Virus record (IMG/VR): IMGVR_UViG_3300036985_001023
Coordinates: 1 to 44,125 of that record
Strand: one strand, 5' to 3'
Source: a virus
Length of the DNA stretch: 44,125 nt
The position numbers and the translations under genes were made by a program. Numbering within the stretch: position 1 is the stretch's first letter; every line of letters starts with the position of its first letter. The notes below the pieces were generated by a model. It made no database searches, was not told the DNA's origin, and saw only the letters and a list, made by a program, of their open reading frames with translations. Of this stretch, positions 7,008 through 12,216 are shown in pieces.

Positions 7008-7217
7008 TTACTTAAGTTTAGTGGTTATTATTTCTACTCCTACACCTATAGCGTAAAATATCTCTTCGTTGATGTGCTCGTTATTAAACGCCATGTCTAG
7101 TGCTGACATTTTTTGTTTGTCAGTTAAGCTGTCGTCATCTACATCGTGGATGCTCCATAAATTGTCTACGTAATATCCTGCGTTACGTAGTACTTGCTTT
7201 GCTTGTTCTGTTGTCAT
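7008..7217 (-). CDS. Small conserved phage protein (TEQAKQVLRNAGYYVDNLW type), 69 aa
   Basis: The N-terminus TTEQAKQVLRNAGYYVDNLW followed by a short acidic DVDDD stretch and a C-terminal helix (ALDMAFNNEHINEEIFYAI) is the signature of a widespread small phage and mobile-element protein of unknown function. The start at 7217 is set by the conserved 12-nt linker AACCTAGAACTT between the upstream TAA and this ATG. Confidence 0.7.
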   Translation of the reverse strand: MTTEQAKQVLRNAGYYVDNLWSIHDVDDDSLTDKQKMSALDMAFNNEHINEEIFYAIGVGVEIITTKLK

Positions 7218-7229
7218 AAGTTCTAGGTT

Positions 7230-7418
7230 TTAGTTGGTTGTTAAAATTATTTCTGTTAGTATTGAATTAGTCTCAGCGTCATATAGACCTTCTGACATTT
7301 CGTTAACTTGATTTACATCGCTATCTTCGTTGTGTCTGTAAGATACTTCGATGGTTGATAAATCATATCCATCATCTATTAATGAATTTAATTTATCTAA
7401 TAATTCTTGTGCGTTCAT
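7230..7418 (-). CDS. Small acidic phage protein, 62 aa
   Basis: NAQELLDKLNSLIDDGYDL, then IEVSYRHNEDSDVNQV and YDAETNSILTEIILT, resembles a conserved family of short acidic phage proteins of unknown role (helix followed by beta strands). The start at 7418 is set by the linker AACCTAGAACTT, identical to that of the next gene. Confidence 0.65.
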   Translation of the reverse strand: MNAQELLDKLNSLIDDGYDLSTIEVSYRHNEDSDVNQVNEMSEGLYDAETNSILTEIILTTN

Positions 7419-7430
7419 AAGTTCTAGGTT

Positions 7431-7655
7431 TTAAAATGTTAGTTTATCGAATTCAGTGTACATGTCTGCATACTCCATAGGAAATCTATCCTTCAATGCT
7501 TGGAGTAAGATATCGTTGTCAAATTCCTCATACCCGTCTCGCTCTGCATTTACGATTGGTTGGATGACCTCAGCTATTTGGTCATCGTCTAGTGTTGTTA
7601 CTAGGTAGAAGTCCTCTTCTGCCCACGCTGTTGTGTTGATTCTAATTACTCTCAT
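7431..7655 (-). CDS. Small acidic phage protein (INTTAWAEEDFYL type), 74 aa
   Basis: RVIRINTTAWAEEDFYLVTTL, then IQPIVNAERDGYEEFDNDIL, matches a small family seen repeatedly in Bacteroidota phages. Function unknown. The start is preceded by AAAAACCTAGAACCTATG, a close copy of the array motif. Confidence 0.65.
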   Translation of the reverse strand: MRVIRINTTAWAEEDFYLVTTLDDDQIAEVIQPIVNAERDGYEEFDNDILLQALKDRFPMEYADMYTEFDKLTF

Positions 7656-7679
7656 AGGTTCTAGGTTTTTAAAGGTTAG

Positions 7680-7895
7680 TTACATTTCAATTCCACACTC
7701 CATTGCCGACATCTCGTCTATGTCCCCGTTAGGCATGATGATACCTCGGTCTATTAATAGCTTGGCCGTCCGTCCGTAGTGGCCTTGTAGACTCCATGCT
7801 GAGCCATCTTTTATTAGTTCAGCGAACAGGTACACCATACCTGCCCCGTCTAGCATACCACATTCGTATGCGATAATTTGATCAATCTTGTTCAT
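7680..7895 (-). CDS. Small phage protein with LQGHYGRTA motif, 71 aa
   Basis: The central SAWSLQGHYGRTAKLLIDRG is the hallmark of a very common small phage protein found across unrelated hosts, with an N-terminal IIAYECGMLDGAGMVYLFAELI helix pair. Function unknown. The start is set by AAAACCTATAAACTATG, a variant of the array motif. Confidence 0.7.
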   Translation of the reverse strand: MNKIDQIIAYECGMLDGAGMVYLFAELIKDGSAWSLQGHYGRTAKLLIDRGIIMPNGDIDEMSAMECGIEM

Positions 7896-7907
7896 AGTTT
7901 ATAGGTT

Positions 7908-8135
7908 TTAATAACTCCATAGAGTTAGGTTAGGGTTCTCTTTTATTCTGGCTTTAACTTTAACTATTAGCTTGTCCATAATAGCTATTGTCTTAGCTCC
8001 TTTGTATTCAGTGATTTCTCTGTTGGTCTTGCGTCTGTAGTAAGTGACATATACTTTCGTTCTGTCTTCTTTCAATACGCTTAACTCTGCTACTGCATCT
8101 GTGATGGTTACACATCCTATCCATATTCTGTCCAT
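7908..8135 (-). CDS. Hypothetical protein, 75 aa
   Basis: No family recognised. I place the start at 8135 (MDRIWIGCVTITDAVAEL) because the array motif AAAAACCTAGAACTTATG ends there. An open frame extends upstream to 8192, but that would run into the neighbour and ignore the motif. The product has a beta-strand start, then basic residues around YYRRKTNREITEYKG and a helix KLIVKVKARIKE. Confidence 0.6.
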   Translation of the reverse strand: MDRIWIGCVTITDAVAELSVLKEDRTKVYVTYYRRKTNREITEYKGAKTIAIMDKLIVKVKARIKENPNLTLWSY

Positions 8136-8148
8136 AAGTTCTAGGTTT

Positions 8149-8406
8149 TTAAAGTTCATACTCGTTTCCATCCTCGTCATAATAAACGTCATCGTCTATC
8201 TCTTCCCACTCTGTGTAATAATATTCTTCTTGCTCATATGCTTCGTTAAGTATGAATTCATCAGATAGACCTTCCATACCACCACGGCCTCTAAGCCAAT
8301 CAATTAAGTGTTTCTCATCAGAGAAGTATAATTCTCCATCTCCAACAACAAATCCTTCGTTCATGCCAATTCCTGTGGCATCACATTTTCTTGCATATCT
8401 TTCCAT
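8149..8406 (-). CDS. Very acidic small protein, 85 aa
   Basis: I place the start at 8406 (MERYARKCDATGIGMNEGFV) because the array motif AAACACTTAGAACTTATG ends there; the frame is open to 8448. The C-terminal third is extremely acidic (EQEEYYYTEWEEIDDDVYYD), which is common in DNA mimics and inhibitors of DNA-binding proteins. No family recognised; DNA mimicry is only a possibility. Confidence 0.6.
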   Translation of the reverse strand: MERYARKCDATGIGMNEGFVVGDGELYFSDEKHLIDWLRGRGGMEGLSDEFILNEAYEQEEYYYTEWEEIDDDVYYDEDGNEYEL

Positions 8407-8419
8407 AAGTTCTAAGTGT

Positions 8420-8629
8420 TTATTGGTTATCAAATTGTGCGTTCTCAATTAAAGTTAGTATTTGGTCATACAATTCTGTTACAAAACAACCACCATTGTT
8501 ACCGAGTCCAAATATGTAAGTGTTTTCGTTAGGTTTTTCGCCTTCGATATTTGATACTGATACTATATAGTTTATGTTTGCCATAAATACAGCTCCATTG
8601 GGTCTAGTTAATTGAATGAAATTTTTCAT
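8420..8629 (-). CDS. FlbD-like small protein, 69 aa
   Basis: KNFIQLTRPNGAVFMANINYIVSV followed by TYIFGLGNNGGCFVTELYDQILTLIE has the layout of the FlbD-like fold (LTR-x-NG, a strand with N-x-x-x-I, then V-x-E-x-x-x-x-I). Such proteins occur in phages without any link to flagella. Function unknown. The start follows AAAAACTTAGAACTTATG. Confidence 0.5.
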   Translation of the reverse strand: MKNFIQLTRPNGAVFMANINYIVSVSNIEGEKPNENTYIFGLGNNGGCFVTELYDQILTLIENAQFDNQ

Positions 8630-8656
8630 AAGTTCTAAGTTTTTAGTTAGTTAATA

Positions 8657-9148
8657 TTATCCTTTAGTAAATGCAATACCATAGTTTATGCTACGAATAG
8701 TCATCCATTCTCTTGCTTCTTTGGTAGTACCAATCATTACTTCTTCACCTGTAGCTAAATCATGGAATTTACCATACTCAATATCGAATACAGATGGATT
8801 CATTAGTTCACTATATATTCTATGGATGTCACTATGTTTATTGATGCAATCCATATCATTGTAAGTAAAACCATCCTTGGTTACAGGGCTCTTGTCTAGT
8901 CTAAAGAATCCTCCGTTGGTCATTGATGAGCTATAGCTGAAGCTAGTGAATAATCTAAGACCATCGTCTAGAGTATACTCAACAAAGTATCTATCGTATT
9001 GATACATATTATCTTTATCAACTTTGTAGAATATTACATTGCTGTATTTGTCTAGCATTCTTTTAATGTTGCTCTCCCATACCTGTGGATTGTAATTACG
9101 ACCATCGCTGTTGCGAATTTCATCTGCTGTTAAAATGTGTGCTCTCAT
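8657..9148 (-). CDS. Hypothetical protein, 163 aa
   Basis: The largest product of the small-gene array. No family recognised. The middle has beta-prone stretches (YFVEYTLDDGLRLFTSFSYSS, NGGFFRLDKSP). The end (ATGEEVMIGTTKEAREWM) looks like a short strand-helix unit. The start is set by AAACACTTAGAACTTATG, the same 13-nt linker as before 8406. Confidence 0.6.
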   Translation of the reverse strand: MRAHILTADEIRNSDGRNYNPQVWESNIKRMLDKYSNVIFYKVDKDNMYQYDRYFVEYTLDDGLRLFTSFSYSSSMTNGGFFRLDKSPVTKDGFTYNDMDCINKHSDIHRIYSELMNPSVFDIEYGKFHDLATGEEVMIGTTKEAREWMTIRSINYGIAFTKG

Positions 9149-9161
9149 AAGTTCTAAGTGT

Positions 9162-9518
9162 TTATTGGTTAATAAATTTAGCTGTGTAATCTCTATCTGT
9201 TATTGCTTTGTAGTTGTCAGTATCGAACGGGTTCTTAACTACGTTTCTGAACTCTCTACCATTAGGCATGCTGTATTCGATGACATATCCGTGTACAGGT
9301 GAATAGTTTACAAAGTATCCATCCCTGTCCGCTTGATTTCTGAACACCTGTACCTCGTCATTTTGTACAAGTAGCTGTACCTCTCTCATAGTAAAGTCTA
9401 CGAGGATTGTCTCGTGCTCTAGCACACACTCTAAGGTGATGCGATTGCCTACTATCTCGTGTACCTTATGGTCACTACCTTTCATGTCTCTGTGGTTTAC
9501 ATTTACGATTGCTCTCAT
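9162..9518 (-). CDS. Hypothetical protein, 118 aa
   Basis: No family recognised. Begins MRAIVNVNHRDMKG and is mostly beta-prone (RITLECVLEHETILVDFTM, GYVIEYSMPNG). It is the first gene downstream of the structured region 9542-9890, and its start follows AAAACCTAGAAACCATG. Expression probably depends on read-through of the terminator-like hairpin at 9542-9595. Confidence 0.6.
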   Translation of the reverse strand: MRAIVNVNHRDMKGSDHKVHEIVGNRITLECVLEHETILVDFTMREVQLLVQNDEVQVFRNQADRDGYFVNYSPVHGYVIEYSMPNGREFRNVVKNPFDTDNYKAITDRDYTAKFINQ

Positions 9519-9541
9519 GGTTTCTAGGTTTTAGTTAGTAT

Positions 9542-9595
9542 AAAAAAAAAGATTTTGTTGACACTTCCTCGTGAGTGTATTCCGATACAAAATCT
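9542..9595 (-). terminator. Terminator-like hairpin ahead of the small-gene array
   Basis: On the minus strand AGATTTTGT (9595-9587) pairs with ACAAAATCT (9558-9550), enclosing a second stem ACACT/AGTGT with loop CACGAGGA, and is followed by a run of T to 9542. The start of the 118-aa gene is only 24 nt further. This placement suits an attenuator, or the 3' end of the RNA from 9596-9890. Confidence 0.6.
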
Positions 9596-9890
9596 AATAA
9601 AAATCTTAAGCAATCGATAGGTGGTTTCAAATGTGTACTTCTTCCTTTGCTAGCCAACACATTCTAGATACTTTTTTTGGTTTGCATTAGTATCCATTGC
9701 AATCAATAATGATGGTACCATGCCCCATCACTAGGCATTATCTCTCTGCACTCAGTTGTAATACAATTACCTATGAACAGCATCACCTGTTTTATAGTAT
9801 TGTAAGAGGTTCCTTTTAAAATGGGGAATCGAACCCCATAACATTACCATCTTGCTTACTCCACTTTCAGCAATGGACGTTACGATATTA
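9596..9890 (-). ncRNA. Structured non-coding stretch with a tRNA T-arm
   Basis: 295 bp without a gene on either strand. The minus strand carries a perfect T-arm ATGGGG-TTCGATT-CCCCAT (9839-9821), preceded by a 5-bp hairpin TTGCT/AGCAA and by AGATGGT, which also occurs in the tRNA-like RNA at 1460-1513. No acceptor stem can be drawn. Further inverted repeats are TGATGG/CCATCA near 9720-9740, ATGCC/GGCAT, GATACT/AGTATC, and AATGTGT/ACACATT near 9630-9665. A possible promoter element TATGTTTG (9924-9917) lies upstream inside the preceding gene. It resembles one processed RNA ending at the terminator at 9542, but expression is unproven. Confidence 0.4.
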
Positions 9891-10133
9891 TTACAACTTC
9901 TCACCCTTGGTTTTTACAAACATACTCTTTTTAAATCTGATCAGATGACCCTCCTCGTACTTGAGCAGGTCTTCTAGCTTATCTCTATCAACGTCAATTA
10001 TTCCGTGTATAGGATGCTTGATATCGTTGATGCCCACAAAGTTAATGTTGCGGATTAATTGCTCTCTGATGGTTATCTCTCTGATGTATCCATCGGTCTT
10101 GTGGAATCCAATGTTGTTCATTCGCTCGTTCAT
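9891..10133 (-). CDS. Hypothetical protein, 80 aa
   Basis: No family recognised. Basic at the C-terminus (IRFKKSMFVKTKGEKL) with a central IDVDRDKLEDLLKYEEGH. The start at 10133 is 5 bp after the TAG of the 49-aa gene; that stop lies inside a degenerate copy of the array motif (AAATAGAAATTATG). Met5 is an alternative start. Confidence 0.55.
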   Translation of the reverse strand: MNERMNNIGFHKTDGYIREITIREQLIRNINFVGINDIKHPIHGIIDVDRDKLEDLLKYEEGHLIRFKKSMFVKTKGEKL

Positions 10134-10138
10134 AATTT

Positions 10139-10288
10139 CTATTTTTTAATAATGTTAAATACTCCATACTTGTGGCTTCCTTGAGCCATTAATTGATTTT
10201 TCTTCCAATAGCACAATGCCATATTGGGAAAGTAATAGGTCTCACATATAGTCGAGCCATTAATTACATATTGCAGTTGATATATCAT
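10139..10288 (-). CDS. Small conserved-type phage protein, 49 aa
   Basis: 49 codons from ATG at 10288 to TAG. IYQLQYVINGSTICETYY, then ALCYWKKNQLMAQGSHKYGV, then FNIIKK, follows the pattern of short phage proteins with a strand, an NG turn, a helix with Lys-Lys, a G-x-H turn and a final strand. Overlaps the preceding 31-codon gene as ATGA. Function unknown. Confidence 0.55.
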   Translation of the reverse strand: MIYQLQYVINGSTICETYYFPNMALCYWKKNQLMAQGSHKYGVFNIIKK

Positions 10289-10380
10289 GGCTTTGTATTT
10301 AAGCTAATAGTGACATATATAATCATAAATAATGATAAAATCATTAAGCAAACACCGATATATGTTGTTATATTATCCAT
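10285..10380 (-). CDS. Membrane peptide, 31 aa
   Basis: 31 codons, MDNITTYIGVCLMILSLFMI onward, a single hydrophobic span with a short basic tail. It ends in an ATGA overlap with the 49-aa gene, which is the chief reason to accept so short a frame. Leader is A-rich (AAAAAAAAAAGAAATGG). No family recognised. Confidence 0.4.
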   Translation of the reverse strand: MDNITTYIGVCLMILSLFMIIYVTISLNTKP

Positions 10381-10406
10381 TTCTTTTTTTTTTAGTTAAT
10401 TATTAA

Positions 10407-10616
10407 TTATTGACCGACAGCATAGCGTTCGTTAAATTGCTCTTGAGTTACCTCACTATTTTCGATGCCCAAGTTGAATGCTACCTCTGTTACGAATTCT
10501 CCGTTGTCGGGATTCAATATGCTGTCATTCCAATTACCTGTGCATGTTTCGGTTTCTTTGACCATAGCGCATCCGCTTAGGATGATTGTTGCTATTAAAA
10601 TTGATATCGCTTTCAT
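10407..10616 (-). CDS. Small lipoprotein, 69 aa
   Basis: MKAISILIATIILSGCAMV is a lipoprotein signal peptide with lipobox LSGC (Cys16), so the product is likely anchored to a membrane facing the periplasm. The mature part of 54 residues is acidic, with CTGNWNDSILNPDNGEF, and has no recognised family. Small phage lipoproteins often block superinfection; that role is possible but unsupported here. The leader TAAAACCTATG looks like a shortened array motif. Confidence 0.65.
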   Translation of the reverse strand: MKAISILIATIILSGCAMVKETETCTGNWNDSILNPDNGEFVTEVAFNLGIENSEVTQEQFNERYAVGQ

Positions 10617-10621
10617 AGGTT

Positions 10622-10771
10622 TTAGTTTTGATAAAACGCCTCGTCAAACAGGTAGTTATAACGATTAGTTATATAGTTAATAAAATTGTTTAAGTGACCC
10701 TCGTTTGAGAATTTTTTCTTCATAACGACCTGCTTTCCGCTGATGTTTATGAACGTCAGTACTACCTCCAT
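10622..10771 (-). CDS. Hypothetical small protein, 49 aa
   Basis: 49 codons from ATG at 10771 to TAA: a strand (MEVVLTFINISGKQVVMKKK) followed by a helix (GHLNNFINYITNRYNYLFDE). Overlaps the upstream 35-codon gene by 10 bp and stops 5 bp before the lipoprotein start. No named family. Confidence 0.5.
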   Translation of the reverse strand: MEVVLTFINISGKQVVMKKKFSNEGHLNNFINYITNRYNYLFDEAFYQN

Positions 10772-10869
10772 GCTCTTACTCTTAAGCGGTTAGTTCGTAC
10801 TAAGATTCCCTCGTTGTAGAAGCCCCAAATCTCGAAGGCTCCATCAATCATGATGATTTTACTAGTCAT
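10762..10869 (-). CDS. Hypothetical small protein, 35 aa
   Basis: 35 codons, beginning MTSKIIMIDGAFEIWGFYNE and ending with a basic tail (RLRVRAWR). The main support is a full array motif, AAAACCTAGAAACTATG, directly before the start, together with two RNA hairpins upstream (10895-10932). No family recognised. Confidence 0.5.
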   Translation of the reverse strand: MTSKIIMIDGAFEIWGFYNEGILVRTNRLRVRAWR

Positions 10870-10894
10870 AGTTTCTAGGTTTTAATTGGTTAAG

Positions 10895-10932
10895 ACGGCA
10901 TCTCGTGAATGCCGTTTCGACTATTAAAGTCG
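10895..10932 (-). promoter_or_regulatory. Twin hairpins in the leader of the 35-aa gene
   Basis: On the minus strand CGACT/AGTCG (5-nt loop) is followed by ACGGCAT-TCACGAG-ATGCCGT (7-bp stem). The loop TCACGAG also occurs in the hairpin at 9561-9578 with an unrelated stem; both hairpins lie 30-50 nt ahead of an array motif. This suggests a shared regulatory element recognised by its loop. Confidence 0.45.
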
Positions 10933-10946
10933 TCGTCAGTTAACCT

Positions 10947-11051
10947 TTAGATAGAGCAGTGAACACCGATTGTGATTACATTGTGGATGATGACTACTAC
11001 TAATAAGATAATACCGCTTAATAAAACGATAGGAGCTGTTACATTATTCAT
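10947..11051 (-). CDS. Membrane peptide, 34 aa
   Basis: 34 codons from ATG at 11051 to TAA (MNNVTAPIVLLSGIILLVVV onward), a single long hydrophobic span with a short polar end. No array motif before it and no overlap to confirm it, so it rests on composition alone. It would be the first gene of the leftward arm. Confidence 0.35.
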   Translation of the reverse strand: MNNVTAPIVLLSGIILLVVVIIHNVITIGVHCSI

Positions 11052-11072
11052 TTGATAGGTATTTGTTGGTTA

Positions 11073-11167
11073 GTGGTGCAGTAGGTATCGCTCCTATTAA
11101 TAGTCATTCTAACTGCACCTGTATGTTGTTACTTGCACCACGCTTATATAGATGGAATCGAACCATC
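11073..11167 (-). ncRNA. Two adjacent tRNA-like elements
   Basis: Minus-strand GATGG-TTCGATT-CCATC (11167-11151) is a perfect T-arm without a visible acceptor stem. Nine bases downstream, GTGGTGCA (11141-11134) pairs perfectly with TGCACCAC (11080-11073), closing a 69-nt element. Inside it, TAAC/GTTA could form a D-like arm and TAGG-AGCGATA-CCTA stands where a T-arm should be. The inner space is too short for an anticodon arm. It resembles the element at 1460-1513 in plan, less convincingly. It could be decayed tRNA genes. Confidence 0.35.
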
Positions 11168-12060
11168 ACAAGTATATTGTTTTGTTTTGGCGGGAGCGTT
11201 AACACTCGTTCTCCCCTATCGTTTTTGTCTTGCAATCACTCTCTATGCCTCACTCTTTAAACATCTATCTATGTATCACCATAGCCTACCGACATTAATA
11301 CCCTCGACATATACCATTTTGCATCGTGTACCTTTCCAATATCTAACATTTTTGATTTAAGCATTCATGTTCATTCTTAGTAGACTAATATTCCGTGCCC
11401 TTAATACTTTCATCTAGTCTATGTCATAATGACTGCTAGAACTAAGAGTCTTGTTGTTCATCCCCATGTGTGTCGCTTGTAAATCGCTGTTGGCTCGTTT
11501 GCCTTACATACTTATAATGCTATTTGTTTATAAATGTTACACTTTGTGTGAAAGTTTTTTTTCATTTGACAGGTTATTATTGTAAATATATGATGTATAT
11601 CGTTGTGTATCAACAAGTTACAGAGGTAAAAAATAATTGAAAAAAGTTTGTTATTTTTTTGTAACTGATGTTGTTACCCCCTCACTACAGCCGTGCGATT
11701 GGTTCAGATGCATTCCTTTTGGTCGGTCGACATGTCGACAAATCGATTGGTCTCAATGCGTTTCTATTTAACATAATGCAAATTATAGTACAACATTTTT
11801 GAGCGGTAGGTCGGTCGGCCTATCGGTCGGTCGGCTGATAGATGGTCATCAGAGGTAGCACAGCTGTAGTGGTAGCGGTGGCTGTAGTGGTATCGACTGC
11901 ACAGCGGAGGTGCACAGCTACGCCCTAGGAAAAGCTAGAAAATTCTGACTCAATAGACCAAAAGGTAGACCCCCCCCTTCGATTTCAAATCGTTTTCCCT
12001 TTGGGCTGGCTCACGTCAGATGGGCCTATTACCCAAAACCTACACATATCCAATCATATT
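11168..12060. other. Non-coding divide between left and right arms, with repeats and palindromes
   Basis: About 890 bp with no convincing gene. Visible items are: an imperfect inverted repeat at 11617-11665 (GTTACA/TGTAAC outside, AAAAAATAA/TTATTTTTT inside); a perfect palindrome GTCGACATGTCGAC (11726-11739); GGTCGGTCG repeats (11721, 11809, 11825); GCTGTAGTGGTA twice (11863, 11881); GCACAGC three times (11858, 11899, 11912); CGATTT/AAATCG near 11980; and TTTGGG/CCCAAA at 12000-12037. The stretch 11800-11930 is far richer in G and C than the rest. It probably holds the control signals for both arms. A plus-strand frame in 11063-11360 has no supporting features. Confidence 0.5.
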
Positions 12061-12066
12061 TTTTCA

Positions 12067-12074
12067 TATCTTTG
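12067..12074 (+). promoter_or_regulatory. Promoter -7 element TATCTTTG of the rightward arm
   Basis: Exact match to Bacteroidota TAnnTTTG, ending 4 bp before the ATG at 12079. Transcription would start at or very near the ATG, giving a leaderless or nearly leaderless mRNA. Confidence 0.6.
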
Positions 12075-12078
12075 TATC

Positions 12079-12216
12079 ATGGAAGTATTCATAGAAAACA
12101 GAATGTCATTTGGTTTAAACTTAGGTTTTGAATTATTCCAACCAGACGAACTGTATGACGACTATGAGCTAGAGATTAATTTGTTAATAATAAAAATAAT
12201 AATAGTATGGCACTAA
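12079..12216 (+). CDS. Small protein, 45 aa, first gene of the right arm
   Basis: 45 codons, MEVFIENRMSFGLNLGFELF onward, with an acidic centre (DELYDDYELE) and a hydrophobic end. I choose ATG 12079 over an upstream TTG at 12001 because a promoter element sits between them. It overlaps the 457-aa gene by 10 bp. No family recognised; it may be mainly a leader peptide coupling translation of the next gene. Confidence 0.45.
   Translation: MEVFIENRMSFGLNLGFELFQPDELYDDYELEINLLIIKIIIVWH

Larger units (their letters stand above)
7215..10886 (-). promoter_or_regulatory. Conserved start-site motif repeated before small genes
   Basis: The sequence AAAACCTAGAACTTATG, or a close variant, precedes starts at 7217, 7418, 7655, 7895, 8135, 8406, 8629, 9148, 9518 and 10869; a degenerate copy precedes 10133 and a shortened one 10616. 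In five cases (7217, 7418, 7895, 8135, 8406), and also 9148, the motif is the entire 12-13 nt between the upstream stop and the ATG. It has no Shine-Dalgarno character (no AGGAGG) and is not seen before genes outside this cluster. It probably guides translation initiation or re-initiation, or serves as a recombination boundary between exchangeable genes. Confidence 0.7.

Noticed and set aside
8149-8192. Upstream start at 8192 for the 75-aa protein
   Set aside because: It would overlap the neighbouring gene by 44 bp and bypass the conserved start motif that ends at 8135.
10173-10265. Hairpin TGGCT/AGCCA and a 12-bp direct repeat GAGCCATTAATT (10183, 10254) as a regulatory RNA
   Set aside because: Both lie inside the 49-codon gene 10139-10288, which is supported by an ATGA overlap and a recognisable sequence pattern, so coding explains them.
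10193-10399. Plus-strand 68-codon frame as a gene
   Set aside because: It is antisense to two coupled leftward small genes (10139-10288 and 10285-10380) that explain the region better.
1460-11167. Ordinary tRNA genes at the three T-arm sites
   Set aside because: None has room for an anticodon arm and two lack a matching acceptor stem, so no amino acid can be assigned. They are reported as tRNA-like elements instead.
11063-11360. Plus-strand frames of 65 and 75 codons as genes
   Set aside because: They overlap T-arm and stem structures on the other strand, have no promoter element or recognisable protein pattern, and oppose the direction of the arm.
11700-11930. CRISPR array made of the short GC-rich repeats
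   Set aside because: Repeats are 7-12 bp, irregularly spaced and of several kinds; there are no uniform repeats or spacers.
12001-12078. TTG at 12001 as the start of the first right-arm gene
   Set aside because: An exact TAnnTTTG element lies between it and the ATG at 12079, so the upstream codons would not be in the main transcript.
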